From contig CAZPAH010000078.1 of NCBI GenBank assembly GCA_964584495.1, positions 1-14,178 of the forward strand: a stretch of 14,178 nt of DNA. Reading direction: 5' to 3'. Made by a program: the position numbers and the translations under genes. The stretch is from CAZPAH01 sp964584495. Lineage in GTDB: Bacteria; Krumholzibacteriota; Krumholzibacteriia; Krumholzibacteriales; Krumholzibacteriaceae. The notes beneath the pieces were generated by a model. It was not told the DNA's origin. It ran no database searches and saw only the letters and a list, made by a program, of their open reading frames with translations. Below are positions 7,720 to 14,178 of the stretch, piece after piece (position 1 is the stretch's first letter; every line of letters begins with the position of its first letter).

Positions 7720-7845
7720 TGCTCCGTCTGCGGCGGGAAGCTTCAGGCTCTCACTCAAGTAGAATATAGAAAAATAGCAACCTTATTTCAGGCCTGAGGT
7801 TTTTATGCCGCATTTGCCGTTTACGCGTGCAAGTGGAGGTGCGCC

Positions 7846-10152
7846 ATGAGATCCCCGACCTGCCTATCTGTATCTTTTATTCTTGCTATAGCTATCCTGA
7901 CTATGTTTCCAACGTTTCCCGGCGGCGCTCCCGGCTATGTAAATAATACGACGATGTCGAAAGAGGCGTCATTCACACTTACCCTCTATGGATATCCACC
8001 GGAGCCGATAGTTGTGACCGGAACCGAGATGGTAACATGGACCGATCCGTATATCGGTCCGGACGATCATGTTTATATCGATGCCGAGATCGTCGAGATG
8101 GAGCTTTCCGATCTCGGGATGACGATCAGGAACAATCCGGATGTCGTCAGTCCGGGAGTTTCAAGAAGCGCCTCTCCTTATATAGACTTCCCGGCGGAGA
8201 GCTTTTTCGATGTGATGTACGAAATGGAGATACCGGGAATATTCCCCGGCGAGACTCTGCTCACTTACGAACCTATGCATATTGTCAGCACGATCGACAA
8301 GTGGCCTCCCTATGCGCATCCTTACACGATGGCCAATCCCTTGATAGTGGTCTACAACCAGGGCGGTATAGCGGTCGGTGAGATCACCGGTTGGAGCGAG
8401 GTAAACCAGCCGTGGGAAGAGACGCGTGTTGGCCTGACTGTCGACACCGAATACGGATCGGATGTTGCGGAGGAAATCGACGACGACATAGTGGAGGCAA
8501 GGGCATGTATAAACCTTCCCAACGAGGATGTCGTCGACGCTAGGTTCTCCTACAGGGATTCGGGAATCGATCCGTTTGTGCAGTTCTGGGTCGATACTGA
8601 CGGCTCGGGCGGAAATTACGGCACGTCGGCCGTGAAGGAAAGCGGCGATGGTTGGGCGGGATACCTCGACATCTCGTTATTCAGCACTTCGGGTGGATAC
8701 TATGACATAATGGTCGATTTCGATGTCCTCGGCGTCGGCCATTTCATGGACACGGTCGTTGTATATATAGATCCGACTCCGCCGGTTCCGGTGTTCAATA
8801 ATGTCATCCCCGATTCGGTGATATATTTCCATGTCGATTCGCTCTTCGAGATCACGTTCACTCTTGAAGATGAGATCGGGGGGGTAGGGTCGAGCGAAAT
8901 GCGCATATTTCCGCTGGCGCCCGATTACTCCAGGACCCTCGAGCCGATAGACCAGAATAATCTCGAGATCGACTACGAGGACATCGAGGCATGTATCCCG
9001 ACCGCGACTGCGTCATGCCTGAGATGGTTGGCTGATAACGGCCATCCTAACCTGGAACACCCAGAGGGAGATGAAGCGCAGGAGGAATTATCAGGCGAGG
9101 AGATGGCCGAGGAGCTGATCAATGACATGGATCCCGACTCGACAGGCACGACTCCCGACAAAGCGGTGGACGGCATCAAGAAATATCTCAACGATCACGG
9201 CGAGAATGCTGACGATTGGGACGTGGAGCATGAGGAGGTCGAGGATTACGAAGACATCGGAGAGATGCTCAGGGAGTTCGAGGCGGACAGCGAGGACGTG
9301 ATCATCCTAATGGCGGATACCAACGCGGCGGGAGACACGGTGGGTCATGCGGCGACCCTCGGTTCGAAGAACAGCGAATACTACGAGGAGAACGACGGCG
9401 GCAACATGGATGGGCATATAGGATACACTCTCGATTTCATGGACCCGAACGGAGGTGTTCCCTGCGAGGATAATGAGTACGGGGTTGGTGAGAACGACGC
9501 AGGGCGGCCCGAGCTCGAGGGATATTCGTGCGATCTGGACAGCACCGAGGGATCCGCCTGGATAGAAGGTTATATAAAGGTATCACCGCCCGAGGAAGCC
9601 GGTGGAATTCGTCCCGGGATGGAGGGCGGAAAGATTCCCCGGCGGAGATTCGACCGCGCCCCTTCGTCTCCGGGATGGATACAGGTCTCGACAGGCACCG
9701 TCTCGGGCAGCGGGGCGGAGGATACTCTCCGCTGGGATACTACCGGGTTTCCCGGAGGAGTCTATCTGGTCGAGATCGTCACCGTAGATGACGAGGGGAT
9801 ACAGTGCAGGGATCTCAGGCTGGGGGGCATTCCGGAGTATACCGTCACTGGAGGTACGGATACTCCCGGGGCGAAGACGATGCTCAGAGGTTCGTACCCC
9901 AATCCGTTCAACCCTTCGACGACGATCGAGTTTTTTATCGCTTCGAAAACGGACGTATCGGTATCGATCTATGACGTTTCCGGCAGATGCGTCAGGAAAC
10001 TGCTGAACAAAGAGCCGTATGAGCAGGGGTTGCACAAGGTCCAGTGGGACGGCAGGAACGAGAGGGGTCGTCGGCTGGGCAGCGGCGTATATTTCTGCCG
10101 ATTCGAGGCCGGTGTAGGTGTTTCGGCGAGAAAACTGATTATACTAAGGTAA
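7846..10152 (+). CDS. Secreted protein with embedded C39/papain-like cysteine-peptidase-like domain and sorting-type C-terminus
   Basis: The protein has 768 residues. GGAGG (7835-7839) lies 6 bases before the ATG. An N-terminal hydrophobic signal covers residues 7-24. Residues 30-180 form a beta-rich domain containing FPAESFFDVMYEMEIPGI, a pattern I associate with secreted proteins of Planctomycetes and FCB bacteria. Residues 185-350 look Ig-like. Residues 375-580 contain the order expected for a C39-type papain fold: a Cys at a helix start (C383 in ACIPTATASCLRWL), VGHAATL (H501) after a predicted beta-strand (DVIILMA), and FMDPNGG (D533). The usual Gln six residues before the Cys is Tyr377, so activity is uncertain. 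The domain is extremely acidic (E/D runs at 405-480 and 510-555). After a Pro/Arg linker come an Ig-like segment (610-660) and the C-terminal domain at 683-768 (SYPNPFNPSTTIEF, IYDVSGR, QWDG, SGVYFCRFEAG, RKLIILR). A secreted peptidase or peptide-binding domain is the best guess. Confidence 0.9.
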   Translation: MRSPTCLSVSFILAIAILTMFPTFPGGAPGYVNNTTMSKEASFTLTLYGYPPEPIVVTGTEMVTWTDPYIGPDDHVYIDAEIVEMELSDLGMTIRNNPDVVSPGVSRSASPYIDFPAESFFDVMYEMEIPGIFPGETLLTYEPMHIVSTIDKWPPYAHPYTMANPLIVVYNQGGIAVGEITGWSEVNQPWEETRVGLTVDTEYGSDVAEEIDDDIVEARACINLPNEDVVDARFSYRDSGIDPFVQFWVDTDGSGGNYGTSAVKESGDGWAGYLDISLFSTSGGYYDIMVDFDVLGVGHFMDTVVVYIDPTPPVPVFNNVIPDSVIYFHVDSLFEITFTLEDEIGGVGSSEMRIFPLAPDYSRTLEPIDQNNLEIDYEDIEACIPTATASCLRWLADNGHPNLEHPEGDEAQEELSGEEMAEELINDMDPDSTGTTPDKAVDGIKKYLNDHGENADDWDVEHEEVEDYEDIGEMLREFEADSEDVIILMADTNAAGDTVGHAATLGSKNSEYYEENDGGNMDGHIGYTLDFMDPNGGVPCEDNEYGVGENDAGRPELEGYSCDLDSTEGSAWIEGYIKVSPPEEAGGIRPGMEGGKIPRRRFDRAPSSPGWIQVSTGTVSGSGAEDTLRWDTTGFPGGVYLVEIVTVDDEGIQCRDLRLGGIPEYTVTGGTDTPGAKTMLRGSYPNPFNPSTTIEFFIASKTDVSVSIYDVSGRCVRKLLNKEPYEQGLHKVQWDGRNERGRRLGSGVYFCRFEAGVGVSARKLIILR

Positions 10153-10340
10153 ATCGCGTGGAAATGTCAGCTTGCGGGTGTACCTTCCATTAATGTCATC
10201 CGACACATCTTCATATCCAAGCAATCCAATCCGGTTAGATGGACCGAATTTTGCTTAGAGAGCTGGAGTAATCGCAGCCAGGTTAGATTTTTAGGAAGCG
10301 TTCGGTAAGGTGAAACTGCAACGAAACCACGGGAGAAATC

Positions 10341-11015
10341 ATGCGGGACTATAGACAGCCGGGATTTATGGCAATAATCTGCATCGTGCTGCTTCTGGCA
10401 TTCGCAGATAGCAGGGCGGATGACACCTCATGCACGTCCACGGAATATAAACTGATGTCGATGCTCATCAATGATGAATACGAAACGGAATTCAGCCTGA
10501 TACTGATCAACAGTGACACCGAGCCGTGGTGCATCAGGGGACGACTGGATGTCCTTAAGGAGGAGTGGCCGAAGCTGAAGAACGAGACGATCGACTCCCT
10601 CATTGTCATTAACAGAGGCACGACAAGCCGGCTAGCCGAGCGATTCAGCATCCCTGTCGATTACGAGCTCGTATCGATGCAGGAATTCGTCAAAGTTCTC
10701 GGGGACGGCATGACGTTCAAGGCGGATGGAGCATCCGTCGGTACCGGACTGGAACAGTACGCTTCGAAAAGCGATGCCGTTGAACCCGACTGGAATAATT
10801 TCGACAAGGTATTTCCCGATGCCCAGGGATACCTGACATTCTCGAGGGTCGGGTTCGATTCCGAACATACGCAGGCCCTGGTGATATTCTCCAACTCCTA
10901 CCGGTGCGGCGGGGTCAGGGTGACGCCCGGAACACGAAAAATCGCCTGCTTCATGAAAAGAGAAGGCGCATGGGAGCTGGTTGGGGTATCGCGCGACTTC
11001 AAGATGATGTATTGA
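10341..11015 (+). CDS. Secreted protein of unknown function
   Basis: The protein has 224 residues. GGGAGA (10331-10336) lies a few bases before the ATG. Residues 9-22 are a hydrophobic signal core and cleavage is likely after SRA (residue 26), placing the protein in the periplasm or outside the cell. The mature part has no membrane span. The C-terminal third reads YLTFSRVGFDSEHTQALVIF, then YRCGGVRV, then CFMKREGAWELVGVSRDFKM. The SRVGF-x-x-x-x-x-QALV and K-x-x-G-x-W-x-L-V arrangement is one I recognise from small exported proteins of unknown function in several phyla, with a predicted mixed beta-sheet fold. Four cysteines remain in the mature protein (C31, C63 and two in the C-terminal part), so disulphides are possible. 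No catalytic motif is seen. The 188 bases upstream (10153-10340) show no clear promoter. Confidence 0.85.
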   Translation: MRDYRQPGFMAIICIVLLLAFADSRADDTSCTSTEYKLMSMLINDEYETEFSLILINSDTEPWCIRGRLDVLKEEWPKLKNETIDSLIVINRGTTSRLAERFSIPVDYELVSMQEFVKVLGDGMTFKADGASVGTGLEQYASKSDAVEPDWNNFDKVFPDAQGYLTFSRVGFDSEHTQALVIFSNSYRCGGVRVTPGTRKIACFMKREGAWELVGVSRDFKMMY

Positions 11016-11029
11016 TATCATAGAACAGC

Positions 11030-11049
11030 CGCGCGGGCACGGCAGGCTT
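11030..11049 (+). repeat. 20-bp dispersed repeat, copy 2
   Basis: CGCGCGGGCACGGCAGGCTT matches the sequence at 7114-7133 at 18 of 20 positions. As there, it follows a plus-strand stop codon (here by 15 bases) and precedes a long perfect hairpin. Confidence 0.5.
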
Positions 11050-11063
11050 TCTTTTACGGAAAT

Positions 11064-11092
11064 GAGAATCGGGGGACTGACCCCCGATTCTC
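11064..11092. terminator. Perfect 12-bp stem-loop between convergent genes (terminator-like or REP-like)
   Basis: GAGAATCGGGGG (11064-11075) pairs perfectly with CCCCCGATTCTC (11081-11092) around the loop ACTGA. It lies between the end of the 224-residue protein gene (11015) and the end of the membrane pseudogene (11197). There is no T-run next to it. The GGGG-ACTGA-CCCC core resembles REP palindromes that TnpA_REP/RAYT transposases mobilise in other bacteria, so it may be a dispersed element rather than a dedicated terminator. Confidence 0.55.
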
Positions 11093-11196
11093 TTACCACT
11101 TAAAAGAGAATGTGAATAGTATGTTCGCTGCGTTGTGCAGAGGCAATGCAGTTTTATCCTCGCTGTCGATCTAACTGAAACCGCACTTCTGGACAA

Positions 11197-11863
11197 TCAC
11201 GAAGCAGTTTCCCCGCGAATGACCAGAATAAGGTCTTTGAGGAACTTCGCAGCCTTTACGACGATTAGAATGACCAAAAGAGAACCTAAGTATAGGTTCA
11301 GATCGACGCCTGGAACGTCCTTGAACCTCAAGTCGAGGGGACAGCTCAGGATCGCCCATAAAATCAGCAGGATCGAAGTGTTTTTTACGAGCGGGATCCA
11401 CGCGGAATTGACTATGAATCGCAGCCCGTACGCGATTACCTCGAAAAGAAGCGCGGCAATGACCATGAGGGATAGGATGATCGAAGGGACCGGAGCCAGG
11501 AGAGACTGGATCGGACGAAGATTCAGCGAATAGAAGAACAGAGTGTGGTAGCGGACGAACAGGGTGACCGCCGCGGTGAAGATGGCGAGCAGCAGGAAGA
11601 ACGCGGCGGCTTTAACAGTGTCCCTTCCCGTTGAGCACGGAAGATCCGCAGCCACGGCAGGTTCATATTTCTGTTTCTCTGCGTCACTATATACAGCACG
11701 AACGCAACGAGCCCGAAGTCGGCGAGCCACGCCATGGAGAGGTACACAAGGGCGGTTTCGGCCGTCATTCGGGGAATGAAGAAAAATGGAAACATTATGA
11801 TTTCGAGATCGAATGCTTGCGCGAGCACGGTGAGCGTGACATTGACGGCGAACAGAATCCTGT
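11197..11863 (-). pseudogene. Polytopic membrane protein of unknown function, frameshifted and lacking its 5' end
   Basis: Two minus-strand frames together encode one hydrophobic protein of about 210-220 residues with about six membrane spans. The first frame (upstream of about 11625) gives RILFAVNVTLTVLAQAFDLE, then IIMFPFFFIPRMTAETALVY, then FGLVAFVLYIVTQRNRN and ends sensibly at RIFRAQREG. The second frame (downstream of about 11625) continues with DTVKAAAFFLLLAIFTAAVT and later LLAPVPSIILSLMVIAALLF, and stops at 11197-11199. One extra G in the GGG run (minus strand of 11622-11624) would restore a continuous product reading REGDTVKAAAFF. Hydrophobic, plausible sequence also extends upstream of the only GTG (11828) to about 11863, where it meets the hsd remnant without a start codon. 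This indicates loss of the 5' end. Function unknown. The frameshift may be real or a base-calling error. Confidence 0.65.
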
Positions 11864-12100
11864 GATTTCCTCGTTTTGATCCATGCGGTCTATGAATAAT
11901 CCTTCCAGGGTTTTTCTGAAGACGTAGCCGAAGTTATCCATATCGTTTGCAATGGCGGCCTGGCGAAGATTCGTATCTACAAGGGCGTCCTCTTTGATTC
12001 AATCGAAGAAGAGCTGATCCGCCGGTTTGAACTCCGTGCCGAACCGTTCAATAAGGGTGTCTATCAACATAAACGATACTTTTTCACTAAAGTTATTCAT
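11864..12100 (-). pseudogene. Type I restriction-modification scar: hsdM-like start joined to hsdR C-terminal segment
   Basis: The minus-strand frame from the ATG at 12098-12100 has AGGAG (12107-12111) 6 bases upstream. It also has a possible promoter, TTGATT (12154-12159), N17, TTAGAT (12131-12136). The first ten codons read MNNFSEKVSF, the usual N-terminus of type I methylase subunits (HsdM, normally followed by IWSVADLLRG). The frame then switches without warning to sequence I recognise as the C-terminal region of HsdR: LIERFGTEFKPADQLFFD, a TGA (11999-12001), then in the same frame IKEDALVDTNLRQAAIAN and LEGLFIDRMDQNEEI. Homology stops at 11864, exactly where the membrane-protein remnant begins. 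HsdM modifies DNA and HsdR translocates and cleaves it; neither could work from this 79-codon stub. The simplest reading is deletion of nearly the whole hsdM-S-R operon, followed by a nonsense mutation. The family assignment is from memory. Confidence 0.6.
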
Positions 12101-12253
12101 TTGCCGCTCCTGAGTGGTGAAACAGAGGGAATCTAACTCGATTCCTATGGGGTAATCAAGGAATATGATACGGATTTTTCCCGGTGAACACGGAGTAGCC
12201 TATTGAAAAGAAAGTGATTACAAGAGTCGGATAATTCGGTTGGTTGGCAACTA

Positions 12254-12282
12254 TTGACGATCTCCTGTCTAATTGATAAAAT
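12254..12282 (+). promoter_or_regulatory. Putative strong promoter of the beta-propeller secreted protein gene
   Basis: TTGACG (12254-12259), a 17-base spacer and TAAAAT (12277-12282), with TGA directly before the -10, make a good sigma70-type extended -10 promoter. The expected start near 12289 gives a leader of about 35 bases before the ATG at 12324. The 223 bases 12101-12323 hold no gene apart from this promoter and the divergent hsd-scar promoter. Confidence 0.6.
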
Positions 12283-12323
12283 ACGCTCGAATCAATTGCC
12301 ATAACTAAACTAAGGAAGGTCTT

Positions 12324-13991
12324 ATGCATTGCATGAGTGCTGTATATGTAATGATAGCAGTAAATTTATTGCTATGTATTTCAGCCGGTTATTCCTCTGC
12401 TCAGACAAATTGGGAGTACGAGGTTGTGGATTCTACAATAACGGATTATTCATATAGCTCCCTTGTTTTTGATGCTCAATACAACCCGTGCATAGCATAT
12501 TATAATATTGATCAAGGCACGTCGTTCAGTTTTGGTGATTTAAGATATGCGACCAAATGTGGCGGCAATTGGCTAATAGAGGAAATTGTGACTGATTCAA
12601 TAGCTTGTTTCACCGGATATCCTCCCTCGTTGGCCATAGATTCACAGGGACAACCGCATATAGCTTACGTGCATTATGTCGACGGTTCAGGAATCGTAAG
12701 TTATGCATCCAAATCCGGAGGCATATGGACGATAGAATCGGTAGAATCAGGAGCGTGGCAGCCGTGCCTTGCACTGGATAATCAGGACAATCCGCATATT
12801 ATTTGTTGGCTTAATGGAACTACTAATCTGAGATATTGTTACAAGCCGGAAGATATTTGGGTTCGGAACTATATTGATCACCCGGGCAGAGAATCAGGGA
12901 GAGAATTGTCTCTTAAGCTTGATCAGCAAGGTGATCCCCATATAAGTTTCAATGGTAAAAAAGGATGGACAACCAGAGAATTAAGATACGCTCATCTTTC
13001 GAGTGGGACATGGAGTGTCGATACTTTACATGTGTCCGGTGTGGGTAACCCTTCGATTGTTCTTGATAGAAATGAAAATCCACATATTTGCAGCTACGGA
13101 GGTGTCAGCGGCCTTTATTACCATAAAAAATCCGGCGAAGAATGGATTACAAATAGCGTAGATGGCTCAGTATACGCAGGATGTTGGATTTCATTTGCTT
13201 TAGACAGTCAGGATAGACCGAGCACGATATATCAAGAATGCTTAAGTTACAGCTTGAACTATGCTCATAAAGATAATGATTCATGGTCAATCGAAAAAAT
13301 TCTCTGCTGTAGCGGAGGATATAAAGCTTCATTGGCAATCGATGCTGAAGATCTCTCTCATTTCACTTTTTTCAATCGCGAAGATAAGGATCTTATATAT
13401 GCAAAAATAATGAATGAAATAGCGGTGATGATCGAGTATTCCAGCGCGGCTTGGGTCAACGACCATATCGAGATCATCTGGTCGATTGTAAAAGGATTTG
13501 ACGAATCGGGGTTGACGTTCGACGTGTCTCGAAGTGACGATGGGGGCACCAAGTTTTCGAACATTCCGGATCCGATTATCCAAAGGGATGGGGATAAATT
13601 CTCTTTCAGCGATTATGCAACTGATTTTGGATCAAAGTACATCTATCAGGTCACCGTCTTTGAGAATAAAAGACCTGAAACTTGTTTCAATGTTGCTGTA
13701 AAAACTCCATCTTATGGCTTTAATCTTTCACAGAATTATCCAAATCCGTTTAATCCGATAACAAATGTGACATATTATGTACCTGAGAGATGCCACACGA
13801 CCTTTGAAATATTCGACATCTCCGGCCTACGAATTATATGCCTTGTCGATAAATACGAGGAAAAAGGTAATTACACTGTCAGCTGGGATGGGAAGGATAT
13901 CGAGGGGAAATCTGTAAGCTCAGGCATATATTTTTACCGTGTGACGGCAGGGAAAAAGGTGATTTCAAAGAAGATGGTGTTATTGAAATAG
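12324..13991 (+). CDS. Secreted seven-repeat beta-propeller protein with FN3-like domain and sorting-type C-terminus
   Basis: The protein has 555 residues. GGAAGG (12314-12319) lies 4 bases before the ATG at 12324; the in-frame Met4 is a possible alternative. A signal peptide ends at about SSA (residue 26). Residues 45-360 hold seven repeats of about 45-50 residues. The consensus is S-L-A-I-D-S-Q-G-x-P-H-I-x-Y followed by L-R-Y-A-x-K-S-G-G-x-W-x-I-E-x-V. Repeat starts are near residues 46, 102, 148, 196, 244, 290 and 336. Seven such units suggest a seven-bladed propeller. Residues 372-460 form an FN3-like domain (HIEIIWSIVKG, then VSRSDDGG, then YIYQVTVF) similar in position and pattern to that of the 1003-residue protein. 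Residues 465-555 are the C-terminal domain (SQNYPNPFNPITNVTYYVP, DISGLR, SWDG, SGIYFYRVTAG, KKMVLLK). The gene is visibly AT-richer than its neighbours (sampled blocks 32-38% GC), except for bases 13431-13560. Ligand unknown. Surface location inferred. Confidence 0.92.
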   Translation: MHCMSAVYVMIAVNLLLCISAGYSSAQTNWEYEVVDSTITDYSYSSLVFDAQYNPCIAYYNIDQGTSFSFGDLRYATKCGGNWLIEEIVTDSIACFTGYPPSLAIDSQGQPHIAYVHYVDGSGIVSYASKSGGIWTIESVESGAWQPCLALDNQDNPHIICWLNGTTNLRYCYKPEDIWVRNYIDHPGRESGRELSLKLDQQGDPHISFNGKKGWTTRELRYAHLSSGTWSVDTLHVSGVGNPSIVLDRNENPHICSYGGVSGLYYHKKSGEEWITNSVDGSVYAGCWISFALDSQDRPSTIYQECLSYSLNYAHKDNDSWSIEKILCCSGGYKASLAIDAEDLSHFTFFNREDKDLIYAKIMNEIAVMIEYSSAAWVNDHIEIIWSIVKGFDESGLTFDVSRSDDGGTKFSNIPDPIIQRDGDKFSFSDYATDFGSKYIYQVTVFENKRPETCFNVAVKTPSYGFNLSQNYPNPFNPITNVTYYVPERCHTTFEIFDISGLRIICLVDKYEEKGNYTVSWDGKDIEGKSVSSGIYFYRVTAGKKVISKKMVLLK

Positions 13992-14037
13992 TACGTCTCT
14001 CTTTTGAAAAAAGCGTTGTACGGTACTGCCCCGGCCC

Positions 14038-14178
14038 TCAACGCGCCGGCGCCCCGACCGGATACGGGATAATACCGATATGACACGATACCGCGATGTT
14101 GCATGGTAGATACAGCGGCTCGGGCGTGAGCGCGTAGGCGGCTTTGTAGCAAATATCGTATATGCCGTCGCACCCCGG
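14038..14178 (-). CDS. C-terminal fragment of an unidentified protein (5' end outside the window)
   Basis: The minus-strand frame is open from the window edge to TGA at 14038-14040 and gives 46 residues. It includes GCDGIYDICYKAAYALTPEP, then LYLPCNIAVSCHIGIIPYPV. Four cysteines and normal-looking residue use make it more credible than the overlapping minus-strand frame that starts at 14173 and is Arg-rich. It would converge on the propeller protein gene with a 46-bp gap. I do not recognise the family, and the fragment is too short to be sure it is coding. Confidence 0.4.
   Translation of the reverse strand, partial: PGCDGIYDICYKAAYALTPEPLYLPCNIAVSCHIGIIPYPVGAPAR

Noticed and set aside
7768..7806. 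Hairpin-like AACCT ... AGGTTTTT in the leader of the C39-like gene as an attenuator
   Set aside because: The stem is only about 5 bp with a 13-base loop, which is too weak to call.
11197..11730. Membrane protein starting at the ATG at 11730
   Set aside because: The first 35 residues of that frame are Arg/Cys-rich and implausible, while the other frame over the same bases encodes a clean membrane segment. A frameshift explains both.
11900..12136. Plus-strand open frame opposite the hsd scar (reads GGLAKIRIYKGVLFDSIEEE)
   Set aside because: It looks protein-like but has no start or ribosome binding site. The minus strand matches remembered HsdM/HsdR motifs and has its own ribosome binding site, so the plus frame is probably a complementary-codon artefact.
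13934..14173. 79-residue minus-strand open frame at the window end
   Set aside because: It is Arg-rich, overlaps the end of the propeller gene and has less plausible composition than the frame ending at 14038.

Overview
This window looks like a chromosomal fragment of an uncultured bacterium from the FCB superphylum or a neighbouring group (Krumholzibacteriota, Eisenbacteria, Latescibacterota or Zixibacteria type). The main evidence is three large secreted proteins. Each has a signal peptide and ends in the same roughly 85-residue C-terminal domain, with an NPFNP motif, a WDG motif, SGVYFYR and a KMVLLR-like tail. A Planctomycetes-type HU protein and a lipoprotein with a beta-helix fit the same picture. 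The taxonomic placement is inference. Most of the window is about 55-60% GC by eye. The last large gene is clearly AT-richer.

Layout: 3-1049 (+) is the C-terminal half of catalase-peroxidase KatG, cut by the window edge. 1104-1400 (-) is a decayed RCC1-repeat surface protein, reduced to two repeats joined directly to the last part of a sorting-type domain. 1673-2299 (+) is a variant CPBP intramembrane protease. 2351-3745 (-) is a lipoprotein with an ASH-like domain and a right-handed beta-helix. 4085-7096 (+) is a 1003-residue secreted multidomain protein. 7212-7556 (-) is HU. 7846-10152 (+) is a secreted protein with an embedded, unusually acidic, C39/papain-like cysteine-peptidase-like domain. 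10341-11015 (+) is a small secreted protein of unknown function.

From 11197 to 12100 (-) there are two adjacent broken genes. One is a polytopic membrane protein with a one-base frameshift and a missing start. The other is a roughly 80-codon scar in which the first codons of a hsdM-like gene run directly into a hsdR C-terminal segment. The scar is interrupted by TGA and reads as the collapsed remains of a type I restriction-modification operon. 12324-13991 (+) is a secreted seven-repeat beta-propeller protein with the same C-terminal module as the 4085 gene. 14038-14178 (-) is the end of an unidentified gene cut by the window edge.

Most genes appear to be single transcription units with their own promoter-like sequences. 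Several of these fit TTGAnn-N17-(TGn)TAnnnT. Long perfect hairpins lie between convergent genes. I see no single new multi-gene system. The most unusual content is the type I R-M deletion scar, the cryptic C39-like domain, a duplicated unnamed domain in the 4085 gene, and a repeated 20-bp element next to two long hairpins.
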